The notes beneath the pieces are model-generated. The model saw nothing but the letters and a program-made list of their open reading frames with translations, was not told where the DNA came from and searched no databases. DNA of 64,000 nucleotides, from contig NC_132976.1 in the NCBI RefSeq assembly GCF_047496725.1, positions 13,008,501 to 13,072,500 on the forward strand, read 5' to 3'. Positions 46,401 to 58,126 of the stretch are shown one piece after another. Numbering within the stretch: position 1 is the first letter of the stretch; every line of letters starts with the position of its first letter. The DNA comes from Anoplolepis gracilipes. Taxonomy: Eukaryota; Arthropoda; Insecta; Hymenoptera; Formicidae. The position numbers and the translations under genes were made by a program.

Positions 46401-46969
46401 ATGTGTGTGCGTAAATACAACAGAAGTGTAAATTCGATCGTGCTGGATGTGATATAACTTGAGTAAAACTAATACCGGCGGTACTGTAACTTTTAAGCCT
46501 CATAACTCAAAACCTAAAAAATATTTTATTATATAATATTTTATTATATAATATTTTATTATAGTTTTTTGAAAAGTTTTCAAGATAAGCTACAAGATAT
46601 GCAATAAAACATAAGAAATTTTATTTAAAATTTTTAAGTTATGTTCTTTTTGGGACACCTGTCCTAAAGAGGGCAGTCTCTTCACCTTTTTAAAAGTGTA
46701 CTCTTGAATAAGACTTTCATATATGATTTATGTCCGATTTTAACGAAATTTTACAGATACGTAGCATTTACTAAATGCAGTCTAATATTACTAGACTTCC
46801 GTATGCGTGAATCACATACAACAGTTTAGCAAAAAAATATTTAGAGAACACGCACACAAAAATAAATAATAAAAATGGTATTACTGAAATAAAAAAATAT
46901 ATTTTATTATAATAATTATCTAAAAAAGTATTTTTTAAAGAAAATATATTTTATGTTAAATATATATTT

Positions 46970-47266
46970 GAAATTAATAAATAAAAATATTGAATAAATA
47001 AAAATGTATTCAATATTTTTATTTATTAATTTTAAATATTAATAACTACAGTAATATGTGTGCAGGTTTGCACACATATATATTTAATAAAATTAAAAAG
47101 AAAATAGTAGCAAATTTTAAAGAGCAATAAAAAAAGATATTTTAAATGAGTATGTATGTACATATGAGTATATATATATATGTACATACTCATTTAAAAT
47201 TTGTCTTTTTTTATTGTTCTTTAAAATTTGCTATTATCTTTTTTTTAATTTTTATAAATATATATA
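46970..47266. repeat. Two adjacent perfect-looking hairpins
   Basis: 46973-47035 is AATAAATAAAAATATTGAA-loop-complement. 47080-47266 is a longer palindrome (AAATTTTAAAGAGCAATAAA with its complement near 47205-47235; centre TATGTACATA). They lie directly before the MITE at 47280. Confidence 0.7.
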
Positions 47267-47279
47267 AAAAGTATATATA

Positions 47280-47658
47280 CAAGGTGTAACTAAAAAAACA
47301 TATATGACATATAATGGCAGATTCTCTGACCAATTTGGAGACGATTTTTCCTCAGCAAAAATGTCGAAAAAGGTCATTATTTTTTGCACACTTCCAATTT
47401 TTGTCATTACATATCTTTTTAACTAAGCCTCAAATTAAAATTTTATTTAGGTAAACTATACCTGAAATTAACTGAAGAATGTAAATATGTTAGTCTTTTA
47501 ACTCTAAAATGTTTAATTTGCGAGAAACCCATTTTTTTAAATAACTTATAACTCTAAAATTATTGACTTCTCAACATTTTTGCTAAGGAAAAATCGTCTC
47601 CAAATTGTCCAAAGAATCCGTCATTATATGCCATATATGTTTTTTTAGTTACACCCTG
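47280..47658. mobile_element. MITE with CAAGGTGTAACTAAAAAAAC ends
   Basis: TA-flanked inverted arms of about 120 bp (ATATATGRCATATAATGRCR; GGAGACGATTTTTCC). The ends resemble the MITE at 22346-22684. The element ends about 80 bp before a PDE7 exon, in the intron downstream of it. Confidence 0.75.
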
Positions 47659-47735
47659 TATATATATACTTTTTACATATACTTTATATATGCTTTTAAT
47701 TAAAAAGTTTTTATTTGATTTTTAATGTAAATTAC

Positions 47736-47992
47736 CTGTACTAGCCCGTGAAAAATATCATCTAGGATGCCAGGCTCTTGATTCAAAGATCTAGTGGTAA
47801 GCTTCTTACGCCGTCTCTTGTGTACTGTTAAAAATCGACCAGTTTGCCTAGATCTGCAGCGATCAATGTTCAAGTTTTCCAGCAGAATTCGATCCGTGTC
47901 AGATAAATGCCTGAATGTTGTTGCTCTTGTAGATCCATCACGCACTTTTGATAATGTGACCGATGTGCCAGAATCAGGACATAAGCTGTTAT
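47736..47992 (-). CDS. PDE7: PDE7-type phosphodiesterase, N-terminal region exon
   Basis: The 257-bp exon starts after TTTTTTATAG and ends GTACAG|GTAATT. It encodes DNSLCPDSGTSVTLSKVRDG, a Ser/Arg-rich stretch with RHLSDTDRILLENL, CRSRQTGRFLTVHKRRRKKL, and SLNQEPGILDDIFHGLVQ. The ILDD..(H/N)G..Q.C.L.K.GNW order, read into the exon at 16983-17046, is that of PDE7. It takes one base from the exon at 59109-59172. The basic RSRQ..R..KRRRKK stretch could be a regulatory or nuclear-targeting segment; that is inference. Confidence 0.85.
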
Positions 47993-48177
47993 CTATAAAA
48001 AAGATGAGTATTTTTATTATTTTTTGCAAACAAAAAATTATTTTTTTATAAATGTATATATATGATATTATATTTATATTATATAGAAGATTACGTATAT
48101 ACGTATATAAATTGTATATTTAATTATTATATATGATTTTGCAAAAGGCTAATTATTATATATACATATATATAGGG

Positions 48178-48363
<186 letters not shown>

Positions 48364-48371
48364 CAAAAAAA

Positions 48372-49975
48372 TGCAAAAGCGATGTGCAATATCGTCCTCA
48401 ATAGAGTATTCGCAACTCGAATACCTGATAACCTGCGAAACTGCTGCAGAAATATGATCGAAGCTAAGCACCATTCACGAACAGAATGCTTCGAATAAAC
48501 TCACACTAATGACCAAATTTCATGAATAACGAATGTCGACCGCTGATTCCGTCGGGCAGCACATTACCAAACTAGAGAACATGGCACGTCAATTGAAGGA
48601 CATCGGAGAAGAGATATCAGAGGTCATGATCACCGCTAAAATTCTGGGGACTCTTCCGTCAAAATTCAACGCCCTGGTGACTGCCTGAGACAGCGTAAGC
48701 GAGAGGGACCAGAGAAAGGATGTCCTCATCGAACGATTAATTAGGGAAGAGAATCGTCTCACCGCCATGGACGAAACAGTAAATGCACTTGCAGCGATCA
48801 AAGTTCAGACCGAAAGCTCGCATCTCAAGGACAACGTCTCGCGTAAGCAACGCAATAACGATAAAATGACGGCTAAAGGTAACAGAAAAGACTTTACTTG
48901 TCATTACTGCGGTAAAAAGGGTCATATTGCTAGAAATTGTTTTAAGGAGTTAGACTACCTTGACACTTTCAAAAAATCGAATTTTTTTTTTGCTTAAAAT
49001 ATTCCTTATAGTCTTAAAAATGATATATATTAGACCCGATTTCGAAATCGCAAAGAAAAATGATGTTTCGAGTGAGTATAGTGAAGCGCGTCACCGTGTT
49101 GCGCTACGTCGTGTAAGCGGCTTATTGAAAGAGCCTGTTACCTGCAAAGGGACACTTATTCTTATACATTTTTTTTGTACCTGTACATGGCTCTGCCAAA
49201 ATTTTGACCGTTATTTTATATACGAGGTCAGTTATAGAACGAATAGACGCCAAACGACGCTCAGCGTAAAAAATTATTACGAAAAACTTTAAATGCGTTT
49301 TTCTCGAAACATCATTTTTCAAAACGGCGGGCAGCATAACTTCGCTAATTTTTATCCGATCGACTTGAATTTTTACCCAGATCTTTATTTCAACATTATC
49401 TAGGACTGTACGTAGAATTTTTGCGATACCTTAAAAATTCTCGCCGCTATCGCTTTATTTCATTCAAATTTTTGAAGCCAAAAATGACTTTTTTTCAAAT
49501 CGTTGCCATTTTAACAAAAATGCATATTTCTCAAAACGACTACGTACATCCCTAGTTTTGAATGTAGAAAATAAATATTTCTGTTTTTTTGTTCTACGAC
49601 TAACCAATGCTGAGTAATTGTGTCCGCCGTTTTGCATGTCGATCAAAACCACGTACAAAAAGATAGCCATCACGCGCTTAATTTTTATATTAAATACTTT
49701 AAAAAATATTTTTTATATTCTTCAATATATTCATAATAAACACTAAAAAATAATTTTTCCTTGTACAGTATAATTTAAAAAAAATTCTTAAAACTGCTTT
49801 AAAATTTGAGGCTCCAAAATGGTCTAATCCCTTAAGAGACGCGACAAGTCAGAAAGTAACAAAGACACTGATAAATCGAAACGCAAAACGAATAGCGAGG
49901 ATTCCGCAAATTTAGAGACATTTTTAATTTCCGATTCTGAGTGTTACGCGCGAATTTTAAACTCCGATACAAAAG
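48372..49975 (+). pseudogene. Copia-3 gag, interrupted by a TTAA element
   Basis: CNIVLNRVFATRIPDNLRNC, then HITKLENMARQLKDIGEEIS and ILGTLPSKFNALVTA are the gag core; a TGA at 48686-48688 replaces an expected Trp. FTCHYCGKKGHIARNC (48893-48940) is a CCHC zinc knuckle that binds nucleic acid. The frame enters the TTAA element after NCFK and resumes at 49836 with RRDKSESNKDTDKSK. Confidence 0.8.
48946..49831. mobile_element. TTAA-flanked element inside Copia-3 gag (886 bp)
   Basis: TTAA at 48942-48945 and 49832-49835; inverted ends GGAGTTAGACTACCTTG (left) and GGGATTAGACCATTTTG (right, complement). Cutting it out at TTAA rejoins the gag frame (NCFK|RRDKSESNKD). No transposase frame. The target suggests the piggyBac superfamily. 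Confidence 0.8.
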
Positions 49976-51450
49976 ATGTGTGGATTTTAGATAGCGGCGC
50001 GTCAAAACATGAGTTTTCGCCAGGAGTGGTTTTCTAACCTAGACGAATCTTATAGAGAAACCGTCAGCCTAGGAGATGATTCGATTTGTAAAGTGATGGG
50101 ACAGGGAACCACATTAATAAAAAGATTAGTTAATAACGAATGGCACGATGGAGAATTAGAAAACGTTCTTTACATCTCATCTCTACGTAGAAACCTTTTT
50201 TCGACCAGAATGTGCATCGAAAAAATGTGTATTCTAAAATTCAAGGCAAACGGCGTAAGAATATACCGGGACGGAAAATTAATAGCTCGCAGTACCAAAC
50301 AGAACAATAACTTATACAGAATGATGTTTAAGGTAACCTTACAATGTGAGGCAAACTCGGCTTCCTTAAAGGACATTGAGACGTGGCATAAGCGCTTAGG
50401 CCATATTAATCGCCGATCACTGCTCGAAATGACAAACAAGAAGCTTATAAAAGATATCGCACCGTCTCGACCCGACGAATTCTTCTGCGAAAGCTGTCAA
50501 CTTGGAAAACAGCATCGACTGCCCTGCAAACCGAAGGAGCACAAAAGGGACACCGAAGTAGGCGAATTCATACATACTGACTTTTATGGACCCATGTCGG
50601 AAGAATCCATTGGCGGATCGAAGTATTTCCTTCTTTTTAAGGACGACCGTTTCAGTTTTCGTCATGTGTATTTCTTGCGCCACAAGGATGATACATTCGA
50701 AAAATTCAAAGAATTTGAACGATTGATTTTTAACAAGTTTGGATGAAGCATAAAAACTATAAGATCTGACAACAGGACCGAATTCAAAAACGAGAAGATG
50801 TCTAGTTACATGGCAACAAAAGGTATTACGTTGGAAACATCCGCACCGTACATATACGAACAAAATGGACGTGCTGAGAGAGAAATGCGTACGATCGTCG
50901 AGAGCGCCAGGACCATGCTAACTGCCAAGAATTTACCGAAGAAACTATGGGCTGAAGCGGTTAATATCGCGGCGTATATTTTAAATCGCTGCCTGTTGTC
51001 TCAAGTAAGCGACATCACACCTTTCGAGATATGGTATAAGAGAAAACCTAAATTGTCCCATATAAGGATTTTCAGAAGCGATGCTTACGTTTATGTCTCA
51101 AATACACAACGGAAGAAGTGGGATCCAAAATTAAGGAAGTTAATTTTAGTCGGATACCATCAGCCAACTATCGCCTCTTCAACCCTGCAACAAGTCGAGT
51201 TATCACAGCCAAAGATGTGATTATAAATGAAGATTCCGTCCCAGATACTTACAGCGAGAAAAATAGAATTACTCTACCTGCGGTTAAAACTAAAGTCGTC
51301 AATCCTCATGTTGATCCTACAGACAACCCTGAAGACAATGACACGAATGACACAAATGGGGATGAATCCGACATCCAAACTAATGATGTAAGAAATACCG
51401 AAAATATGAACAGAAAGGATAGATACAATCTGAGAAAAAGAAACTCAATT
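49976..51450 (+). pseudogene. Copia-3 protease and integrase
   Basis: DVWILDSGASKH (protease DSGA) is followed by a one-base deletion at about 50010 and the frame 50009-50746: WHKRLGHINRRSLLEM with the CESCQLGKQHR zinc-binding HHCC segment, then HTDFYGPM (first catalytic Asp). A TGA at 50744-50746 breaks the frame before SIKTIRSDNRTEF (second Asp); NGRAEREMRTIVESA holds the Glu. ITPFEIWYKRKPKLSHIRIF is the conserved end of the domain. After 51170 a frame change leads to ANYRLFNPATSRVITAKDV and an acidic linker. Confidence 0.85.
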
Positions 51451-51483
51451 AAGTAACCGTCCAAATATGAAACTTGTTTTACG

Positions 51484-52379
51484 TTGTTCAACGAACCAGA
51501 ATCGTTCCAACAAGCCGTCTCGGGAGAAAATTCCAAAGATTGGATGATAGCTATCCAAGAGGAGCTTCACGCTCACAAAAGGAACAACACATGGACGATA
51601 ATTCAAACTCCACCTGACTGCAACCCAATAGGATGCAAATGGGTATTCCAAATAAAAGAAGACTCATCAACTAACAAGGTTCAATTCAAGGCTAGACTAT
51701 GCGCGAAGGGCTACTCACAGAAGGCAGGAACCGATTTCGAGGAAATATTTTCACCAGTCGTCCGATATGACTCAGTTAGAATTTTAATGGCGCTGGCTGC
51801 AATTAATGATCTAGAAATCGGACAATTTGATGTAAGAACAGCATTCTTACACGGAAAACTAGAAGAAGTTATCTATATGCAAATTTTCGACGGAATAGAG
51901 ACTGACAAAAATGGTAAAATCTGTAAACTGAATCGTTCACTATACGTTTGAAGCAAGCAGCTAGATGTTGGAATCAAAGATTCAAAGATGCCTTAAAGGA
52001 GATAAACTTCAAATCCAGTGAGGGAGACCAATGTGTATTTTACAGAAAATGTAACCAAGAAACACCCTACATTGCGCTATACGTGGACGACGGTCTCATA
52101 TTTGTATTATCAAGAGAAACATTGAACAACATATTCAACACCTTACATGAAAAATTCGAATTAACCAAAGGAAATGTCGAAGTCTTCGTTGAAATGGAGA
52201 TCAAACGCAACCACGAAAACAAGACAATCTTTATTCATCAGAAATCCTACATTAATCGCATAAAAGCATACTTCGACATGGATCAAGCAAAGCCCTCAAT
52301 TCTTGTCGATCCACACGCTACGTTGTATTCAAAAGATAATAATAATAACGATTTATTAAGTTATTCAATTCCTTATTGA
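51484..52379 (+). pseudogene. Copia-3 reverse transcriptase
   Basis: SKDWMIAIQEELHAHKRNNT and NPIGCKWVFQIKEDSS, then FKARLCAKGYSQKAGTDFEE, FDVRTAFLHGKLEEVIYMQ (first Asp) and YVDDGLIF at about 52080 (catalytic pair). A one-base deletion near 51948 breaks the usual LYGLKQAARCWN. A TGA at 52377-52379 replaces a sense codon in SIPY.EAIGSL. Confidence 0.88.
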
Positions 52380-53051
52380 GAAGCGATAGGGTCGTTGTCG
52401 TTTATAGCTACGGTTTCTAGACCGGATATCTTTTACGCAGTAGGCCTCGTAAGTCGATTTTTGAACAATTATAACATGTCTCACTGGCATGCTGTACAAA
52501 AGATATTCAAATATTTGATAAAAACCAAAGACTACAGAATATTATACCAAGGAAACAATGCGAATTACTACAATTTAGCTGGTTATTCAGATTCAGATTT
52601 TGCATCTGATTTAGATAGCAGACGTTCAACAAGCGGTTATATTTTTAAGTTAGCTAACGCACCTGTAACTTAGAAATCTAAGCGTCAAGATACTGTGAGT
52701 CTGAGTACTACAGAAGCGGAGTACATCGCAGCCAGTCTAGCATATAGAGAAATAGTTTGGTTAAGAAAATTTTTGTTAGGTATTGGATATCAATGTTTTA
52801 CCCCGGTAAAATTACACATTGACAACCAAAGCGCGAAAAAATTAATTAAAAATCAAGAATTCCACAGCCGAACAGAGCACATTGACATTCAATATCACTT
52901 TATTCGCGAAAAATATGAAGACAAGATCGTGGATCCCACATATATTCCTAGCGAGGATCAATTAGTCGATACATTCACCAAACCCCTCTCACGCATTCAG
53001 TTTGAGAAACTAAGATTGAATATGAGTATTGTTTGTTCCATGAATATATAA
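52380..53051 (+). pseudogene. Copia-3 RNase H and C-terminus
   Basis: SFIATVSRPDIFYAVGLVSR, then AGYSDSDFASDLDSRRSTSG (first acidic residue), a TAG at 52671-52673 where Trp is expected, then SLSTTEAEYIAASLAYREIV (Glu), KLHIDNQSAKKLIKN (Asp), HIDIQYHFIREKYED and DTFTKPLSRIQFEKLRL, ending TAA 53049-53051. All catalytic acidic residues are present. Confidence 0.88.
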
Positions 53052-53079
53052 AACGCCGAAAATGTTCAAAGGGTGAGAG

Positions 53080-53373
53080 TGTTGTGATATAGCAATATTA
53101 TGATAACCATTTCTTTTTATTTCTGTTAGTTTTATCACATTTTCTTTTAGTTTTTGTTTCCTATAAGTTAAGTCACGCGGGCAACCGACATGATAAGCCG
53201 ATAATGTCGCGATCCTGCCCACAGATGGCACTCATGTAATTTCTGATTATTAAGAAAGAAGAAGCTCAGATAGTGTGGACATGTCGAATAATGCGCTGTG
53301 TTCATGTGTGTGCCCGTGAAAGAAATAATAAAGTACGACATTATTATCCTGAGAGAGTGAATGGTTCATTCCA
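53080..53373 (+). repeat. 3' LTR of Copia-3
   Basis: Starts TGTTGTGATATAGCAATATT after a purine tract. It contains an AATAAA at about 53325 as a poly(A) signal. The right end is uncertain because no second copy is in the window. Confidence 0.6.
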
Positions 53374-53379
53374 CGTCCA

Positions 53380-54090
53380 TTCCTAGCGTCCTAAAAATCT
53401 CATCAATAATGTTCTTTCTTTGAGTTTTCAGCAAATGTCAAATTTCATGTAAAATTAAGTTTTTTAATATAATGTATGAAATCTTGATTGATCAGTTGGA
53501 GATTTAAGTAGAAGAATACGACTATATAATCATATAAAACCGGAGAAGTAAAGAAAAATGCTTATGCGCTAAGTTCTAGCGTGGCTGAGTATATCTATAA
53601 GATAAAGAAAAGAAAGAATCAGTAATAAAATACCAGAATATGAAGAATAAAAAACGTCGAATTCTATACAAATATTATAATATACCTGTGAAAGAAATCG
53701 AACAATTAACAAAAATTTGGCTCGCACATAACTGACGAGAATTAATAAAAAATGTCGAAAATTGCATAACAAAATGTAAATTATATTTAAAAAATAAATA
53801 AACAATAAATAAAAATTAATTCACACAAATTAAAGCTTTAATAATAAAACCAGCTAATAAACCGTTAAAAAATACGCTTTAGACATTGTAAAACTGCTAA
53901 CTATTATAAATAACGAAAATAAATACATTTTAACGTTCCAAGATAATTTAATGAAATTTAATAAGGCTATATCCCGAACAGATAGTCATCTTATCGTGGT
54001 GAAAGTGTTTTCGATCGCGTAAAGGTTTATCCGTTCAGGAATAACACGTGACGAATAAAAAGGAACTTTTCAAGCCAAAGTTACCGTTGT
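53380..54090. other. AT-rich intronic sequence, no gene seen
   Basis: Plain AT-rich DNA; no paired repeats or exon signals supported. Confidence 0.35.
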
Positions 54091-54094
54091 CGTG

Positions 54095-54875
54095 TCAAAA
54101 GCTTTATTATATCCAGAACAATGTGTCATATGAGTGGATATAATTTGACCATGTTTGGAATGGCCACTGTTAAATTTGACTACGTCCGGAATGGACACGA
54201 GGAATACCGCATGAAGTTCATTTTGTCTATGTTCGAAACGTTCGTATTGCACGCGTTCAAAATAGACACGTTCGATTTGGTTACATTCGAAATGGCCATG
54301 TTCGGAATGACTACGTACGAAATGTCCACGTTTGGAATGGACACAAATACTACATGAAGTTCGTTTTGCTCACGCTCGAAATAGCCACGTTTATTTTGCT
54401 AACGTAAAATATTGCATAACATTCACGATTAAACATATTTATGTACTTTCTAGTATGTATCTACATGCTGGAAAAGAACGCTTAGGTGAGAGTGTACAGG
54501 ATAATTACTTTACAGGACAAAGCTCTGTCTCTTCCATGCCCTCCCTCATAAATAAATATAACAAAATTTGAGAGTGTGGAAACTATTGTACTAAGGCTAA
54601 CAGTACTGCGCGGAAGCTTTATTGTAAAATCTTAATTCAACCCACGTCCAAACTCTTACACTATATTTATAATTTCGCGTACTTTTACGTCAATGATCGT
54701 GAATGTTATGCAATATTTTACGTCGGCAAAACGAACGTGGAAAAAACGAACATGTCCATTTTGAATGTGGGCAAATTGAACTTCATGCAATATTTTTCGT
54801 AGTTATTCTGAACGTGTGCAAAACGAAAGTGGCCATTCCGAACATGAGTAGTTTAGACGCTCCCGTGTCATACAA
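54095..54875. mobile_element. Foldback element 2 with degenerate tandem arms
   Basis: The left arm (54121-54430) is built of diverged 15-20-bp units around TTCGGAATGGCCACGT; the right arm (54695-54870) has the same units inverted (AACGAACGTGG, TGGCCATTCCGAAC). The inner boundaries are CGTAAAATATTGCATAACATTC (54400-54423) and its complement at 54700-54722. The ~270-bp centre is not repetitive. Same architecture as 39278-40817 with a different repeat unit. Confidence 0.7.
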
Positions 54876-54899
54876 TGCTTTTCGGAAACTGGATGTCCT

Positions 54900-55915
54900 C
54901 TGGCAGTACTAATCAAATCTCGAGTATTTTGCGACTCTGCCTTGATAAGACTGTGCAATCATGGTCGAAGGATTAAAATACAGATATGACGAAGAGCTAA
55001 ACAACCTTAAATCTCAAAGAAGTTAGCCAAATCATAGCTTCCTAAGATAGTAAATGACTGGAAGATACGAAAAATCTGGTGTTAGTTTCCTTAGATCAAC
55101 TTCAAATTCGAGTCAATACAGGGCTAAAAGCAACTCTTGAAAGAGACGGAGAAGGAAGAAGTTTAGATCCAAGCTTACCCACTCTCAGTACTACTGTAAA
55201 AATCATAATGGCAAAAGTCAGTAAAGTACATAAAAACATTTTAAATCGGAGCAAAATACGCTCAGTAAAATAGTCATCAGAAAAAGAGAATCACAAATCA
55301 CTGACCAAAAGTGAAAAATGGGCAAATGACTATAAAAGATCTAGATGGTCTTGTCAGGATAATACTTGTATTAAAAGACTATCTTAAAAAAAAAACTAGG
55401 TTCTAGCAAAATAACTAACTACGATCAAAAAACTATCAGAATACATTTCAGTCTTCCTGAAAGGTACTAAGGTTTTTAAGTTTAGCTCAAAAGTTTATCC
55501 CTCGAATTCCAAATCAATAACATCTTTCTTTGTGCACCATGAGGTGTTCAAGTCATCGATTGTGATACACATAAGAGAACTAAATGTGTCAGACAAAAAA
55601 GATATAGAGTCTTTAACTTTAAGCTATATACTCTTTAACATAATACGAACTTGTAAGCCAGGGAATAAATTGTGATTAGAGGGAGGGAGCAAATGTAGAG
55701 AATCCACATGCATTCTTTTTACCAATCTAGTGATGAACGTTTCTAGAGGCTTTTAATACTCGTAATTTCAAACCTTTTTCTGTAAGATAAACTGTTAAAA
55801 TTGACAAAGAATACAAAGAAAAGTCATAGAATTAGGTAGCAGGACTCACTTATGACAGACAACTACATATCAATTATGTAGATTAACTTGCATCGTGTTT
55901 CGGTGATTTTTAGCC
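54900..55915. other. Unclassified sequence, possibly a decayed retroelement
   Basis: The base composition is less AT-rich than typical intron DNA, and a frame at 55079-55273 (QIRVNTGLKATLERDGEGRS) looks protein-like but matches no family I know. No LTR or motif supports a call. Confidence 0.3.
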
Positions 55916-55920
55916 AAGAA

Positions 55921-57214
55921 CTCAGATAGCCAAATGTTCCGATTTTGCAATCATGTTGCCGATAACCGTTGCAGCAACTAATTTTGAAAAACTAGGAACA
56001 AGGTGCGACAGCATTATGCTCGTCGGATTGAACTCACGTGATTTCTAATTCTTAGAACAGCAAACTGATAGTAATATGGTAACATCGATTGCTGTCAGCA
56101 AACAAAGAGACTTGACAGCAACTTGATGACAACCTATATTCATCGATTTGTCATCCGTGATTAATACATCGCATTGATAATGTGGCGATAATTTTTCAGG
56201 GGATCAATCATGTAATTTTTGTTTTAGTAAGACAGAAACAAAAAAGTTAAAAATTCTTATTAATTAAGCATTCAAGGATAAGAAATTTTAACTTTTTGTT
56301 TCTACCCAGACAACATTATGTCGTCTTAAAGACGTCTAAAAGACATTCTAAAATTGCTAAGATATCTTAAAAAATTATCAGAAAAACGTATTTGTGACGT
56401 CTTTAAGACGAATAATCTTTACTTATTCGGACAATCTACCCGAAATGTTATAATTTTTTTATTTGACTAGAAATTATCCGAAATGAAATTGATCGAAATG
56501 ATTGTTACAATAATCTTATTAGTCGTGCTTTTATATATATTTTTGGTAACTCAATTTTAAATACGAGATAGATACCTCCTGCAGCGCTGCATAGCGGTAA
56601 GAAAATGAACTTTTTTTGTTCGAAAAGACATCTTTTAGTCAACTTTTTGCTTTGTCGGGAAAACAACTATCAAAAGATGATGTAAAGATATTTTTTTAAG
56701 TTGCCTTTTCGATAAAGCAAAAAAATGTATTATAGACATCTTTCAGATGTATTATAGACATCTTTCAGATAGCGTCTTAAATTAAATGTTTTTTAGACGT
56801 CTTTAAGACATCTTAAAAATGACGTCTTAAATTACAATGTCTTTAAGACGTCAGAAAGACGGCTTTTGGTCAAATCTTAAAGGCGTCATAAGAAAGACGT
56901 CTTTAATACGTCTTTAAGACATACATGTTGTCTGGAAATATTATACATGTATTGTTGCTATCATAATGCTGTAGTCAGCTGTAGACGAAATACCAAATCA
57001 TCAGATGTTACCATATTGCTGACAATATATCGTTTCAGTATATCAGATCGTTTGCTTTAAAAATTTCGTAAATTAATTGTTTGTAATATGTTCTCATGTT
57101 GCTGAATTCAGTAGTGCGTTTTAATTCGATGTCAGCAAACGTACAACAAACATATAACAACTCATGCATTGTATTAGTTTGTTTTTAATGATCAATCACG
57201 CTTGGCTATCTGGG
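55921..57214. mobile_element. Element with CTCAGATAGCCAA/CCCAGATAGCCAA ends
   Basis: The ends are inverted repeats of about 16 bp. Subterminal shared motifs include ATGGTAACATC.G.TTGCTG on the left and a complementary ACCATATTGCTGACA block on the right. The element at 56305-56935 is nested inside. Related termini are at 25225-27220. Confidence 0.6.
56305..56935. mobile_element. Element with CCCAGACAACAT ends and AAGACGTCTT arrays
   Basis: The ends CCCAGACAACATTATGTCGT and CCAGACAACATGTATGTCTT (right, complement) enclose many AAGACGTCTTTAAGACG-like palindromic units in the outer ~110 bp. The inner region matches 41940-42240. No transposase is recognisable. Confidence 0.65.
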
Positions 57215-57410
57215 AACATGACTATATAAATATAAATAGGTATTAAGGTATAATAGGCGCTAAATAGGTATGAAGTTAATTTAGTAGCTATGACTCAAAC
57301 AATGTTGTTAAAGGTTTGATTGAATATAATATCATCTATAATGCGTACACCCAATCTAACCTAACTAACCTAATCTAACCTACCCAAAATAAAAGACTTT
57401 CATTGTAATC

Positions 57411-58101
57411 AAACTGTTACATCGCCCCGACTGAATGATTCCTTTCTTCTGTCGAGTCGCAAGATTAACTGTCTAAAACGACAATTATTAGGTCATCGAC
57501 TCTTGCGTAGTCACGAAAATAACTGCGCGAGCGATAAAACAAATATTATTACGAAATAAAAGAAAAAAACAGGAAAGGGCAGTATGACTCTAATCTATTA
57601 GAAAAATATAACGTATCTAATACTGTCCTTCCACAGAATCATGAATCATCACCTGAATAATCAAAATAATAACACATTTTCGTACACATGACTTCTGATG
57701 CAATAGAAGCACCGAAAAACAGGAAACGGTTCCTGACAATATTAGAAGAATGTTTAATCAAAAACGATACAAAAACTATCAGCAGAGATCATAGAAAATA
57801 ACATGACTCAGAACCACATGAGTAATAATCTTGCTCCAAAAAGTATATAAAAAGGGAGACTTTCAAGAACCAGTCGGTCCCAATTAGTCAGTCACAATTC
57901 GACAATCGACATTCACAGTTCAACATTCATAATGTGACAGTCACAAGCAGTTTACTCTATAAATAGTGGAACAATTAATCAACGCGAAACGCATTTACTT
58001 CGAGCACTTGTCCCTGAGGAATCTAACTGACAGCTGCTTCCGCAACTAAAAACGAGACTGAATACTGAGAACGCCATCCTTTTCAGTTTGGCGTGAAATA
58101 A
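57411..58101 (+). repeat. Putative solo LTR (Gypsy/BEL-like)
   Basis: Starts TGTTACATCGCCCCGACTGA and reaches a possible end GTGAAATAACA. It has a TATA box (GTATATAAAAAG at 57842) followed within about 45 bp by a TCAGTC-type initiator. Composition differs from the neighbourhood. No partner LTR or matching target duplication was found. Confidence 0.4.
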
Positions 58102-58126
58102 CAAATTATTGAGATTACTAAGGCTC

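Larger units (their letters stand above)
48372..53373 (+). mobile_element. Copia-3 retrotransposon, 5'-truncated, best preserved
   Basis: Order: gag with CCHC knuckle, protease, integrase, RT, RNase H, purine tract (CAAAGGGTGAGAG) and a 3' LTR from TGTTGTGATATAGC at 53080. The 5' LTR and gag start are lost next to the GA repeat. A TTAA element (48946-49831) sits in gag. Disruptions are few: about four nonsense codons and four frameshifts, so insertion is younger than that of Copia-1 and Copia-2. Confidence 0.85.

Noticed and set aside
57340..57390. CTAACCTAA-type repeats like the insect telomere (TTAGG)n
   Set aside because: Only a few irregular units with extra bases; not a telomeric array.
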